Assembly: GCA_045634365.1 (NCBI GenBank)
Contig: JAZRAC010000067.1
Coordinates: 18,334-82,333 of the forward strand
Direction: 5' to 3'
Source: HGM04593 sp045634365
GTDB lineage: Bacteria > Bacteroidota > Bacteroidia > Bacteroidales > Bacteroidaceae
DNA length: 64,000 bases
This document shows positions 1 to 11,300 of the stretch, in pieces (position 1 is the first letter of the stretch; every line of letters starts with the position of its first letter). The notes under the pieces were generated by a model that was given only the letters and a program-made list of their open reading frames with translations, made no database searches and was not told where the DNA came from. Both the position numbers and the translations under genes were made by a program.

Positions 1-845
1 CCAATCTCAAATTTGTCGAGCCCCACAATTGCGCAAATATCACCCGAACTTACAGCGTCGGTTTTTTTGCGCCCGAGCCCCTCGAATGTGTGCAGTTCCT
101 TAATCTTCATTTTGCTCTGTTCGCCGTTGCGGTTCACAAGGGTGATGTTGCTGCCCTCGGTGAGTGTTCCGCGGTGAACGCGCCCTATGGCTATGCGGCC
201 CGTGTAGGGTGAATAGTCGAGCGAGGTTATCAGCATCTGCGGAGTACCCTCCAAATGTTCGGGGGCGGGAATATGCTCCAAGATTGCGTCGAGCAGGGGA
301 GTGAGGTCGTCTGTCTGCTTGCGCCAATCGGTGCTCATCCAATTATTTTTTGCCGAACCGAAGATTACAGGAAAATCGAGTTGCTCCTCTGTTGCGTCGA
401 GTGAGAACATAAGGTCGAACACCATTTCGTGAACCTCGTCGGGGCGGCAGTTGGGCTTGTCCACCTTGTTGACAACCACAATAGGCTTTAATCCAATCTG
501 CAATGCTTTTTGAAGCACGAAACGTGTTTGGGGCATAGGGCCCTCAAAAGCATCTACCAGCAGTATGCAACCATCTGCCATATTAAGCACACGCTCAACC
601 TCGCCACCAAAGTCGCTGTGCCCCGGGGTGTCGATTATGTTTATTTTCGTGCCTTTATATTGTATCGATACGTTTTTCGACAAAATGGTAATTCCTCTCT
701 CTCTCTCTAAGTCGTTGTTGTCGAGTGTGAGGTTATCGTTGTCCTGCTCTTTCAGCAGGTTGCCTGCAAGCATCATTTTGTCTACAAGTGTGGTCTTGCC
801 GTGGTCCACGTGAGCAATGATGGCGATGTTGCGAATTTTCTGCAT
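1..845 (-). CDS. typA: Translational GTPase TypA/BipA (N-terminal part, cut by window edge)
   Basis: Ribosome-associated GTPase of the EF-G/LepA superfamily, linked to ribosome assembly and stress growth. About 281 codons are visible from ATG 845 and the frame is open at the edge. The G1 P-loop HVDHGKTT lies at residues 12-19, followed by a switch region with EREREITI, the G3 motif DTPGHSDFGGEV and the G4 motif NKVDKP. The start of domain 2 is visible near the edge (SLDYSPYTGRIAIGRVHRG). The VDHGKTTL plus FGGEVERVL combination is typical of TypA rather than EF-G or LepA. The gene is read away from rpsO. Its leader carries the repeated hairpin element described separately. Confidence 0.95.
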   Translation of the reverse strand, partial: MQKIRNIAIIAHVDHGKTTLVDKMMLAGNLLKEQDNDNLTLDNNDLERERGITILSKNVSIQYKGTKINIIDTPGHSDFGGEVERVLNMADGCILLVDAFEGPMPQTRFVLQKALQIGLKPIVVVNKVDKPNCRPDEVHEMVFDLMFSLDATEEQLDFPVIFGSAKNNWMSTDWRKQTDDLTPLLDAILEHIPAPEHLEGTPQMLITSLDYSPYTGRIAIGRVHRGTLTEGSNITLVNRNGEQSKMKIKELHTFEGLGRKKTDAVSSGDICAIVGLDKFEI

Positions 846-900
846 CCTGTATATTGATTGTTTGGTTCTTAAATAAAATAAATACCCTCGTTTGTTATAA

Positions 901-981
901 GGTAAAGGTGCTGCAAACGAGCAAAATAATAAAAATTTTTCAGCGAGTGCAGCCCATTTTCGTTATAAGATAACAAAGGTA
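901..981 (-). promoter_or_regulatory. typA leader with repeated promoter/hairpin element
   Basis: On the minus strand a -7 box TACCTTTG (981-974) is followed at once by the inverted repeat GTTAT-AAG-ATAAC and then by the conserved block ending TGCACTCGCTG (941). A diverged second copy follows: CACCTTTACC at 910-901, then TTATAAC. The same arrangement occurs twice upstream of the AraC-type gene at 34247-34370. It is probably the typA promoter plus a regulatory leader; the function is inferred. Confidence 0.5.
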
Positions 982-1053
982 CTGCAAAATGGCGTAAAAA
1001 ACGAATAAAAGAGCGATAATGATTGGCACTTGCAATTTTTATGTGCAAAAGTG

Positions 1054-1083
1054 TTGTCAATCCAAAAAATAGCCGTATCTTTG
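1054..1083 (+). promoter_or_regulatory. rpsO promoter
   Basis: TTG (1054-1056), a 19-base spacer and TATCTTTG (1076-1083) match the Bacteroidota -33/-7 consensus. They sit about 46 bases before the rpsO ATG. Confidence 0.7.
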
Positions 1084-1128
1084 CACCCGCTAAATAAATT
1101 TTTTAATCATTTTTTAAAACTGAAATCT

Positions 1129-1398
1129 ATGTATTTGGATGCAGCTAAAAAGCAAGAAATCTTTGGTACATACGGAACGTCTAACACTGATACCGGTTCA
1201 GCAGAGAGCCAGATAGCATTGTTCTCATACCGTATTGCCCATTTGACGGAGCACCTCAAGGCTAACCGTAAAGATTATAGTACACAAAGAGCCTTGACAA
1301 TGTTGGTAGGTAAGCGTCGTGCGCTCCTTAACTATTTGAAGGATCGTGACATCAACCGCTACCGTGCAATCGTTGCCAAGCTTGGCTTGCGTAGATAA
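1129..1398 (+). CDS. rpsO: 30S ribosomal protein S15
   Basis: Small-subunit protein that binds 16S rRNA in the platform and helps form bridge B4. The product is 89 residues, the usual S15 length. It begins MYLDAAKKQEIF and contains the family signature from GTGSAESQ-like residues through HLKANRKDYSTQRALTMLVG to NRYRAIVAKLGLRR. The reading frame stays open to 1030, but that lies before the -7 box at 1076-1083, so ATG 1129 is the supported start. The gene stands alone with its own promoter and a hairpin terminator. S15 often controls its own mRNA; the short 5' leader here shows no clear structure. Confidence 0.97.
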   Translation: MYLDAAKKQEIFGTYGTSNTDTGSAESQIALFSYRIAHLTEHLKANRKDYSTQRALTMLVGKRRALLNYLKDRDINRYRAIVAKLGLRR

Positions 1399-1417
1399 TC
1401 TACGCCTTAAAAGGTTG

Positions 1418-1453
1418 AATGCCTCTCCGAATTTTCGGGGAGGCATTTTTTTG
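1418..1453 (+). terminator. rpsO intrinsic terminator
   Basis: A hairpin with arms AATGCCTCTCCGA and TCGGGGAGGCATT (one wobble pair) around a TTT loop is followed by a T run. Confidence 0.9.
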
Positions 1454-1509
1454 TACTTTTTGTTTATGTAAATAAAAAACGGCCAATGTGCAGAGGTGAA
1501 GTTTTGATA

Positions 1510-1559
1510 AATAACAAATTGCTTGCAATAGAATTTTCTATTGCAAGCAATTTGTTATT
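1510..1559. repeat. Perfect 24-base inverted repeat between convergent genes
   Basis: The 24-base arms match perfectly around a 2-base TT centre, with GCTTGCAATAG in the middle of the left arm. The repeat lies between the rpsO terminator and the stop codon of the GH20 gene. It is AT-rich and has no long T run on either side, so it is not a textbook terminator. It may still end or stabilise the GH20 transcript, or bind a protein. Confidence 0.8.
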
Positions 1560-1577
1560 GAAACTATTTTCGAGAAT

Positions 1578-4500
1578 TTACTTCACAAAAACCTTTTCGC
1601 CATTTATAATATAAATGCCGGGAACTACAATTTTTGATAGCTTGTTGCCGCGCAGGTCGTAGATAGCATTCTCGCTTTTTGCATCGCTCTCAATTTCAAT
1701 GATGGATGTGCTTACCTCTACATTGCTCTTCTCGAACTCCCAAGTGCAGGCGCCCCAAAAATTCTTCATAAGAACAAAATTCCAAGCTGCGGGGTTGGTG
1801 TACCAACTGTTGTTGCCACCTTCGTCGATGATACATACACCTGTCTGCCCGTCGAGGGTGCGCTCTTCGAGTGTCCAAGCATACTCCTCTCCGAGTTTTA
1901 TAGCCTGCTCGCCATTGTACGAAACGGGGTAGGCGGCGGTGCCTGTTGCCTTATTGTATATATATACCTTGCCGTTGGGTCTTTTGATTATACTCCACAG
2001 CATATTGTCGCTGTTGCTCTTATCTTGTGGCGAGATTGTATTGTTGGTGCTGTTGTATCCTGCATATTTACCGAACCACACGTTGCGCAGATAGTAGTAG
2101 TGTCCCTCGCTCAATGTTTGTACAAAGCCGGTCTTCTCCATCATCTGGAATTGGTGGTAGAGGGCAACGTATGCGTTGTATTGCTCCTCGCTCACGGCAC
2201 CGGCTGCGAGTGTCTGTTTCGCAGGAGTGATAATGCTCTCCTGTAAATAGTCGAGAGCCTCCTCTGTGGGCTGGTTGGCCTCGCCGGGCTTTGCTGTGAG
2301 GATGATAATCTCGCTCTTGTCGACCAATCCCTGCAATTGTGTCGTAAAGTCGCTCACTTCAATAAGTTTCCACGTACCGTTGTAGCAGAGTGCTGCGTTG
2401 TCCTTGGCATATACATCGCCCGAAACTTCGGCGCTTAAACGCTTCACGCTGCCTGTCACTGCGGCATTGTAGCCGTCGACAGCCGAAATTACTACAACTC
2501 CGGGGATGTATGTAAAGTTCTGTGTGGCAATGGTTGCCTTGTCTACTCTAACGGCGCTGCCGGCTGTGCTCATCTTTATGGCGGTATTATAATTGCCCAT
2601 AGTGAGCTGCTCGCCACTATAAACGTTGGTTATTATGTAACCGCCATCGGTGGCTGCGGTAAATTGCCACAACTCCTCGGGCTCTGTCTGCGGAGTATAG
2701 TGGAAGCGCACCCCATCACCATTCTGATACATTGTGGAGCCTGCATATTGACGCTGATATTGTGTCGAGGCCGATACTATCTGGTAATATTTCCCCTCTT
2801 GTGGTTGAACAATGGGGGCTGCTTTGTAATTTTCGATGGCTGTTGCGAGAGCGGTTACATCTTCGCCGTTGCAGTTGCCGTATGCATTTTTGAGTGCATC
2901 GAACAGTTCTGCTGCGGGGTAGCCTGCTCCGTCGCGTATACTGTTCTCCAATATGCTCTCTGCTTCCATTATGGTACTTTCTGCCTCGGTATATTCGGTG
3001 GGCTCGATGTAGTGCTTTGCATATTGGTAGTCGAGCAGCTCAAAAATCTCGTCGTGGCTTTGCAAACGTTTGTAGAACGATACCCAGTTTTTCTTTGCTG
3101 TGGGCAACCAGCCAATTTCGGAGAGGGCAAGAAGGCGGGGGAGCAACTGATACTCAACCTCGTCAATGTCGTTTGTGGTCTCTGTCCACATATTGCCCTG
3201 TACGCCAAGTGCGTACTCCTCTTTGCCCGATAAACTGCTCAATGGATTAAGGCCGTAAATCTCTTCCACTGTATTTATTCCCCAACCGCCGTTGTATAGT
3301 TCGTCTACAAAGCGATTGCTCTCGTTGCTCTGCATAAAGTCGAGATACAAATGGCTGTAAGGAACAATGATAGACTTCATACCTCTGTTGGCGGCCTGTC
3401 CGCTGTAACCAATACCGTTCCACGCCATTATCACAGGCTTTGTTTGGTTGTTGTCGTTCCAGTTGGCAAGCAGTTCGTCCCAAACTATAATATCTTTTCC
3501 GTGTTTGTTTTTAAGGTGGATACCAAGTTCCTCCACCAACCACGATTGCAGTTGGTGCACTCCGTCGAGCCCAAGCTCCTGCACACGTGCGAGGCACTGC
3601 TCGTTGGTGCTCCATTGTTGGGTGGGGCACTCGTCGCCACCAATGTGGATATATTCGTAAGGGAAAATGTTGGCAATATTGTCGAGGATGCATTTGAGGA
3701 ATTCAATCACGCGGTCGTCGCCAACGTTGAGCACATCATGTGAAATACCGCCATCAACGCGCACTTCGTACTTCTTTGTGGAGTCGCAACTGAATTCGGG
3801 GTATGCTGTAACGGCTGCAACCATATGGCCGGGGAGGTCTATTTCGGGGATAATTTCGATGTTGCGTGCCTTTGCGTATGCAACAACCTCGCGCAATTCA
3901 TCCTGTGTGTACCACATTCCGCGTCCATATTCAGTATCGTCGTAGAAGTTTTGTCCGTCGCTTGCGTTGCTGAACGATTTTGAGCGAATAGAGCCCACTT
4001 CGGTGAGTTTGGGGTATTCGGGAATTTCCACGCGCCAACCTTGGTCGTCGGTGAGGTGCCAGTGAAAGCGATTCATCTTGTAGAATGCAAGAATGTCGAG
4101 AACCTTCATAACCTCCTCTTTGTTAAAGAAGTGGCGGGCAATGTCGAGCATATATCCGCGGTGCCCCAAAAGCGGCTCGTCGTTTATTTCAAGATAGGGT
4201 ACTGCCCACTCGACGTCACTTTGTGATTCTGCGGCAAAAAACTCGCGGGGGAGCATCTGTTTAAGTGTCTGCAATCCGTAGAACCAACCGGCAAAGGCCG
4301 AGGCTTTAATCTCGATGTTATTGTCGTTTACTTTAAGTGTGTAGCCCTCGGCGGGTAGGGTAGCGTCGGTGCCGAACCAAATTTCCCCCTCGGCGGCTGT
4401 TGCACCGGCCTCTTTCACTTGCAGAGTGATACCCGCCGCTTTTTTCAACTGCGCGGCAAACTCCTCGGCGTGCGATTTTATCTCCTCTCCTGTGCAGGCA

Positions 4501-5099
4501 ATGGCGTTCAGGCTGTTGAAAGAGAAGCTTCCCTCTTTTGTGATAGTAAGTTCCGAAGGCTGCGGAATTATTGATATTTTGCCAAGCGACTCGTAACTGC
4601 TTGCATCGACAAATGTCACGGGGTTATTCTGGTCGCTACTGTCCCACAATCCCACTCCGCGATTTTCGTTGGGGCCTCCCCACAGGTTCATAGAGACAGC
4701 GGTGTTTGTCGCAGGCTGAATTTCGTAGCCGCCGCTGTAACTGCCGTTGGTGGTGCTGTTTATCTTGAATTTATAGGCACCGGTTGCGCTTGCTGCGGCG
4801 CGTACCATCTGGTCTTTTGCCGCTGAATTTACATAGAGCACATACCCCTTTTTGTTGGTGAAGGTGTAACCCTGCGAGGCATCGCCTGTGATTTTCCATA
4901 ATTGCGCATCGCTGCCTGTTGCAGCTGCGGTGGTAATGTCGGCATTCACATTCTCGGCGGTGATTGCGTTGCCACCATTCATAAATTGGATAAGATACCA
5001 TTTGGTAACATCATCGGTGCTCACTGTTGGGAAGCCTTGTGCAAAGGCTGTCGAAAGGCCGGCAATGGCACATAGCAAAAATAGTAGACTCTTTTTCAT
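1578..5099 (-). CDS. Secreted GH20 beta-N-acetylhexosaminidase with T9SS tail
   Basis: Removes terminal beta-linked GlcNAc or GalNAc from glycans, with substrate-assisted catalysis by the family. It is 1173 residues long, well above the ~500-750 of simple GH20 enzymes. Visible parts are a signal peptide (residues 1-20, ending AFAQ), a carbohydrate-binding-like module (~25-165), a GH20b domain (~170-300) and the GH20 barrel (~310-660) with RGYMLDIARHF, HWHLTDDQGWR and HIGGDECP. D489 and E490 are the expected catalytic pair. More lectin-like repeats follow (~750-1120, including EGKYYQIVS and EGHYYYLRN). A short C-terminal domain (~1131-1173; IYDLRGNKL, GIYIINGEKVFVK) resembles T9SS type A sorting tails. 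The gene diverges from the GH84-GH2 fusion across ~200 bases. Surface or secreted location is inferred from the tail. Confidence 0.93.
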   Translation of the reverse strand: MKKSLLFLLCAIAGLSTAFAQGFPTVSTDDVTKWYLIQFMNGGNAITAENVNADITTAAATGSDAQLWKITGDASQGYTFTNKKGYVLYVNSAAKDQMVRAAASATGAYKFKINSTTNGSYSGGYEIQPATNTAVSMNLWGGPNENRGVGLWDSSDQNNPVTFVDASSYESLGKISIIPQPSELTITKEGSFSFNSLNAIACTGEEIKSHAEEFAAQLKKAAGITLQVKEAGATAAEGEIWFGTDATLPAEGYTLKVNDNNIEIKASAFAGWFYGLQTLKQMLPREFFAAESQSDVEWAVPYLEINDEPLLGHRGYMLDIARHFFNKEEVMKVLDILAFYKMNRFHWHLTDDQGWRVEIPEYPKLTEVGSIRSKSFSNASDGQNFYDDTEYGRGMWYTQDELREVVAYAKARNIEIIPEIDLPGHMVAAVTAYPEFSCDSTKKYEVRVDGGISHDVLNVGDDRVIEFLKCILDNIANIFPYEYIHIGGDECPTQQWSTNEQCLARVQELGLDGVHQLQSWLVEELGIHLKNKHGKDIIVWDELLANWNDNNQTKPVIMAWNGIGYSGQAANRGMKSIIVPYSHLYLDFMQSNESNRFVDELYNGGWGINTVEEIYGLNPLSSLSGKEEYALGVQGNMWTETTNDIDEVEYQLLPRLLALSEIGWLPTAKKNWVSFYKRLQSHDEIFELLDYQYAKHYIEPTEYTEAESTIMEAESILENSIRDGAGYPAAELFDALKNAYGNCNGEDVTALATAIENYKAAPIVQPQEGKYYQIVSASTQYQRQYAGSTMYQNGDGVRFHYTPQTEPEELWQFTAATDGGYIITNVYSGEQLTMGNYNTAIKMSTAGSAVRVDKATIATQNFTYIPGVVVISAVDGYNAAVTGSVKRLSAEVSGDVYAKDNAALCYNGTWKLIEVSDFTTQLQGLVDKSEIIILTAKPGEANQPTEEALDYLQESIITPAKQTLAAGAVSEEQYNAYVALYHQFQMMEKTGFVQTLSEGHYYYLRNVWFGKYAGYNSTNNTISPQDKSNSDNMLWSIIKRPNGKVYIYNKATGTAAYPVSYNGEQAIKLGEEYAWTLEERTLDGQTGVCIIDEGGNNSWYTNPAAWNFVLMKNFWGACTWEFEKSNVEVSTSIIEIESDAKSENAIYDLRGNKLSKIVVPGIYIINGEKVFVK

Positions 5100-5139
5100 A
5101 ATTTTGAATTATAGTAATTTTTTGAAATTCCAACATTTG

Positions 5140-5147
5140 CAAATGTA
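5140..5147 (-). promoter_or_regulatory. -7 box for the GH20 gene
   Basis: TACATTTG on the minus strand, about 40 bases before ATG 5099, matches TAnnTTTG. No good -33 TTG was found. Confidence 0.5.
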
Positions 5148-5231
5148 CGTTTTTTGCAAGTAACGGCGAAGAAAAAGGTCTGTTTTTTGTAAAAAAATGT
5201 ATGAAATATTTATTTACTCCCCTATTTTCCC

Positions 5232-5239
5232 TATATTCG
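5232..5239 (+). promoter_or_regulatory. -7 box for the GH84-GH2 gene
   Basis: TATATTCG matches the TAnnTTcG variant and lies 61 bases before ATG 5301. It favours that ATG over the in-frame ATG at 5244, which would sit almost at the transcription start. Confidence 0.5.
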
Positions 5240-5300
5240 CAGAATGAAAGAATGCGCTTCTGCGCTCTTTGGATTAAGGCAAAAACCAAAAAGTAAAAAT

Positions 5301-8300
5301 ATGAAAACATTAAAGAAAATCTGTTGTTTTGCAACCTTGTTGGTGCTCTCTCTTGTAGCGCATCCTCTCCACTCGCAAACTGTGGAAATATCACCTGTGC
5401 CGCAGGAAATTTCTTGGAGTGGCGAAACAGCCTTCTCGGCAGGCACCTCTTTTGTAATTACCGGTGAAGCTGATGCCGACGCCGATGCTGTTACTCTTTT
5501 TAAGGAGCATTTTTCAACGGGTGGCCTGCTGCCCGTGATTATAGGCGAGCGTGGCGATGCTGCCGTTGCTGCATACGAATCCCTTATCCCCGAAGAGACC
5601 GAAGGTTACTATCTGTCGGTGAGCAGCGATAAGGTGATTATTGCCGGTAACGACGGTGCCGGAACCTTCTACGGAGTGCAATCTTTTATTCAGATAGCAA
5701 CGCAGCCCAATGTGATGGCTGTTACTGTTACCGACTATCCCAGCATCCCCTATCGTGGCCTTGTCGAGGGATACTATGGTAACCCTTACAGCGAGGCCGA
5801 CCGTATGAGCCTCTTCGAAATGTTCGGCCGCCAAAAGATGAATATCTACATCTACGGCCCCAAAGACGATGTTTATCATCGCGGTCAGTGGCGAGAGAAT
5901 TATCCCGCCGACCAAGCTGAAAAGATACGCTCCTATGTGAGTGCCGCCAAGGCCAATAAGGTCGATTTTGTGTGGGCCATTCACCCGGGCGAGAATATCC
6001 AATGGAACAAGGCCGACAGTGTGAACGTAGTGAATAAGTTAAAGTCTATGTACGACCTTGGTGTACGCACCTTTGCAGTCTTCTTCGACGATGTTTGGGG
6101 CGGCGAGGGCACACGCGGCGACAAGCAGGCCCAGCTTCTGAACTACATTACCGACGAACTTGCCAAGGCCTACGACGATGTTAATCCCCTTATCCTCTGT
6201 CCCACACAATACAACAGAGGATGGAGCAGCGGCGACTACCTCGCAACCCTCGGTACCACAATGTACCCCGAAGTGCGCATAATGTGGACAGGAAACTCGG
6301 TGGTAGATATGATTAACAAGGGAGATATGCAGTGGATAAACACACAGATAAGCCGCAAGGCATTCATCTGGCTCAACTATCCTGTAAACGACTACTGCAT
6401 TAACCATCTGCTTATGGGCCCCACATACGGCAACGACCTTAACATTGCCAATATGCTGTCGGGCTTCACATCCAACCCTATGGAGTATGCCGAGGCCTCG
6501 AAACTCTCACTTTTCAGCATAGGTGATTATTGCTGGAATATGCCCGCCTACGATGCCGATGCCTCTTGGGAGAATGCCATCGAGTATCTTATGCCCGAGA
6601 ATACTGCCGATTTTCGTTTCTTCTGCGAGAATAATGTAGACCTTGGCGTTACCGTACACGGGCTGCGACGCACCAATGAGTCGCCCGAATTTGTTACCGC
6701 CAAGAGCCTCTACGATGCAAAAATGCAGGTGGGCGACAAGGCTGCTGCCTATGCGGCCGTGGGCGAGCAGTTCGAGAAGTTTGTCTCTTCGTCCGACAAT
6801 CTTCTTGCAAGCAGCGAGGCACCCGCACTCATAGCTGAAATTACCCCCTGGTTGCAGTGTATGAAATATACAGGCCTTAAAGGTCGTTCACTTGTGGAGA
6901 TGCAGAATGCTCTTTTGTGCGAAAATCCCGACAGCTTCATAAACAGCTATCTGCGCTACAAGGAGTACGACGAACTGCAAGCAGCCTTGCGCTCGCGCGA
7001 CTTTGAGGGGACAATAAAGCTCGCAACACCCGTGGTTGCAACCGTTCACGTGGAGCCCTTTATAAAGAACACATTGGGCGAGCTTGTTGCAGAATATAAG
7101 GAGAAAAACGACTATCGCACCGATGTATTCCCCGCACAGGTGATAGAGAATGGTACCTATTATATAATGTATAATGGCAAATATCTCACCAACAGCACTC
7201 CCAATACTGCAAGCAGTGTACCGCAATTCCTTGCTGCAAAAGACGATGTTCGTCCGCAGAAACAAGAGTGGAAAATATCTATCGACCCGTCGACCGGCCG
7301 CTACAAGATAATAAATCTCGAAGATAACCGCTACCTCAACGAGAATGGAGTCTTCACCGTGAGCGAATCGACCAACCCCTACGACCCCGCTTGGCACACT
7401 TACGAGATTTTGCGCTTGGCCAACGGCAAGTATGCAGTGCAGAATGGTGGCAGTGCAGGCGACAAATTCTGGACCTCAAACGGCTCGCGTGTGGAGAAGA
7501 GCTCTTCGAGCGAGTATGTTCCATCGAACTTTATATTCGACATTGTACCCATAAGCGGCGAGGATAGCTTCGAGAAGATAGACGCCGAAGGAGTATATTA
7601 CATTCTCGATGGCGATAAATACCTGACCAACGGCAATATCTCCGGTTCGGGTGGGCAGCCCACATTCCAAGCTGTGGCAACGCCCGGCATTGCACAGGAG
7701 TGGCTCATCTTCCCCGATGCAAACGGAAAGCAGAACTACAAAATAACCAGCAACGCCGACGGTCGTTACATAAACGAATATGGAGTATTCGGTACCAATC
7801 AATATTATAGCGATTGGAACACCTATCTTATCACCGTTCAAGATGGGCTCTACTCGCTGCGTTGGACACAGTCGGCAATAAAGAACGGCGTTAAATTCAT
7901 TGTTTCCGATGGTAACAAGCTTGTCGAGCAGGCGATAAGCCACTCCGATAGCTACACGCTTAAAATCGTTAAGAAATATGTTGCTCCGCTTCCCGAGCCC
8001 GAAGTGAGCAAGGTTGCGGCTCCGCAGTACGATATTTACCGCATAGAGCATATTGCCACAGGAAAATATATCTCCAACGGCGATAATGTCGATAATGATG
8101 CAAGAATCATATATGCCACAGCCGACGAGAGCAGCGCAGGGCAGGAGTGGGCACTCTTCCCCACGGGAATAAAGGATGAATATATTTTTGTTAATCCCAC
8201 GGCAAAGAAGGCTGTGGATATGGCACCCGGTGTTGGTTACCCTGTTCAGTGGAACGTTGAGCCTTATAATGTGAATCAGGTGTTCCGTCTCTCGCAGGTA

Positions 8301-11300
8301 GAGCCCGATATTTATGTGCTGTTGAATGCAAGCAACACCGCCGAGTGCCTTGCTGTCGATGCATTGGGTGCTCCTGCTGTTACAAGCAGTGCCTCCGCTG
8401 CCGATACTCACTTCCGCTTTGTGGCAACCGGCGAGAAACTTGCGGCAGACTTTCCTATTGCCAATAAGAGTTTCGTGGTAAAGAGCGTCGATACAGGGCA
8501 GGTGTTGAGCGCGGCTGCTCACAGCACTCTCGATAGTTATCTCTATTCAAAAGACTACATAGTAGATAAAGGGCAATGTTGGAAAATAACCAAAGGCAAT
8601 AAAGCCTTTATTCTCACTTCCGCAGCTTATGGAATTTCGCTGGATATGGGCCTCTCCGGTGCTTGTATCCCTTTGCTCTACACGACCAATAGCAGTAACG
8701 CCAACCAGAATATCTATTTCGAAGAGGTTGAGGGTGAGCAGGGTGTCTATCGTTTGTATGCTCTTAAAGATGGTACGAAATATTATCTGCAATCAATTGC
8801 CGACGATGCTTTTGCCACTACTACTGTTGCAACCGACTCCGGTACTAAGTTTGTAATAGCAATGTTGGAAAGTTCGCTTGGCAACGATTGGGAGAATCAA
8901 GAATTCTTCGAGGAGAACAAAGAGGCTGCTCACGCAACATTTATCCCCTATACTTCTGCCGCACTTATGAAGAGTGATGCATTCTATAATACCCCGTGGC
9001 TCACTCCCGCGAATGCCGATTATTTGAGCCTTAACGGAGTGTGGAAATTTAATTTCGTGAGCGACCCCTCGGCGCGTCCCGGCGAGAGCGATTTTTGGGG
9101 CAACGAGGCCGATGTTTCCGCATGGGACAATATAGATGTTCCATCTTGTTGGGAGATGAAGGGTTACGACCTTCCCCTCTATGTGAATGTTGAATATCCC
9201 TTCCTCAATAATCCTCCCTATATAGTAAATAAGGTGAATGGCGTTGGCAGCAACCCTGTTGGTTCTTATCGTCGCACATTTACGCTTCCCGCAGGATGGG
9301 ACGGCAAGAATGTCTTTCTGCACTTCGACGGTCTTTACAGCGCAGCCTATGTGTGGGTAAACGGCCAATATGTTGGTTACACACAGGGCGGTAACAACGA
9401 CCACGAATTTGAGATAAGTTCCTATGTGCGCGCGGGCGAGAATAATGTGAGCGTGCAGGTGCTTCGTTGGAGCGACGCTTCGTATCTCGAAGGGCAGGAT
9501 ATGTTCCATATGAGCGGATTGCATCGCGATGTTTATATGTATGCAACGCCAAAGACTTTCGTGCGCGACCACTATATAACCGCTGAGCTTGGCGACGACT
9601 ACACAAGCGGCACAATGAGTGTGGCTGTCGAGATTGATAATCGCGGCGGAGTAGCAGCCGAAAAGAGAGTGGAAGTGCAGTTGCTCTCTCCCTCGGACGA
9701 GATTGTTGCAACCGGCATTGCCGAGTTTGAGCTTGCCGCAGGAGTAACATCGGCAACCTCTGCAATAACCTTCGACAATCTCACAGCGTTGCTCCCTTGG
9801 ACAGCCGAAACGCCCAATCTCTACACAGTGGTTATTGCGCAAAAGGGTGCAACAGGTGCCGAAGAGATGGTATTCTCTACAAAATTTGGCTTCCGCGAGG
9901 TTGAGATAAACAACGGCGTTGTGCTTGTGAACGGCGAGAGAGTATTCTTCAAGGGTGCAAATACACAGGATACACACCCTCTCACCGGTCGCACGATAGA
10001 TGTTGAGACGATGCTTAAAGATGTTGTGATGATGAAGCAGAGCAATATGAATATTGTGCGCACAAGTCACTATCCTCGTCAGGCAAAGATGTATGCAATG
10101 TTCGACTATTATGGTCTTTACTGTATGGATGAGGCCGACATTGAGTGCCACAAAAGTTGGGACGACCACAAGAAAAACAGTATATCTAACGACCCCACTT
10201 GGCGCGCGCAATATGTCGACCGCACCGTGCGTATGGTCTACCGCGACCGCAACCACCCCTCGGTACTCTTCTGGTCGTTGGCCAACGAGTCGGGCGTGGG
10301 TGTTAACTTCAACTCCACATACGCGTCTACACGCCTTCTCGACTCTCGCCCCATCCACTATGAGGGTTACTCGGCCGATAATTCTGCCGCTAATACAGAT
10401 ATGCACTCAAAAATGTACCCCAACCTTGCCTATGTGCGTACAAATGCCAATAACAGCATAGGCGGCGAGCCCTTCTTTATGTGTGAGTATGCTCACGCAA
10501 TGGGTAACGGAGTTGGTAACTTGCAGGAGTATTGGGATATTATGGAGAGCAGCAAATATGGTATTGGCGGTTGCATCTGGGATTGGGTGGACCAATCTAT
10601 TTACGACCCGCAGGCAATAAAGAGTGGCGAACTTACCGTTAACGGCTTCCCAAAATATATGTCGGGTTACGACTTTCCCGGCCCTCATCAGGGTAACTTC
10701 TTGAACAACGGCCTTGTTACTGCCGACCGTGCTTGGAGTGCAAAGCTCACCGAGGTTAAGAAGGTCTATCAGTATGCTGCATTCACATTCGATGCATCCA
10801 CTGCAACCCTCACCGTGAAGAATAAGTATAACTTTACCAATCTCAATGCATTCTCTTTGCGCTACTCGTTGTTGTGCGATGGTAAGGTGGTGGCAAGCGA
10901 TGTTCAGGCAATGCCTTTGACTGCTCCGGGTGAGGTTGCTGCAATGCAACTCTCTTTACCCTCGGCCTATGAGCCCGCATCGGAGTATCTGCTTAATGTG
11001 GAACTTGTGAAAAAAGATGCTGAGCCTTGGTGCGAGAGTGGTTACGCCGTGGCTGCCGAGCAGTTTGTTGTTCAGGAGCGTGCATCCCTTGCTGTGCTTG
11101 TCGCAACAGAGGAGGATGATGAACTTACCCTCACTGCCGATGGCGGTTACACAGTGGCTAACAATAATATCCGTTTCGCGGTAGATGCCGATGGCTTTGT
11201 AACCGAGTGGGTAGCCAACGATGTTCAGGTGCTTGCCGATGGTGGAAATAATCCTGTTTACAGCAATATTCGTTGGATTGAGAATGAGAGCCCCTATGGC

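Noticed and set aside
691..707. CT repeat in typA as a possible phase-variation tract
   Set aside because: It encodes the conserved EREREITI segment of the GTPase, so it is explained by protein sequence.
8793..10406. 537-codon minus-strand frame inside the GH84-GH2 gene
   Set aside because: Antisense shadow of the GH2 coding region; composition is typical of a reversed codon pattern and there is no promoter or start context.
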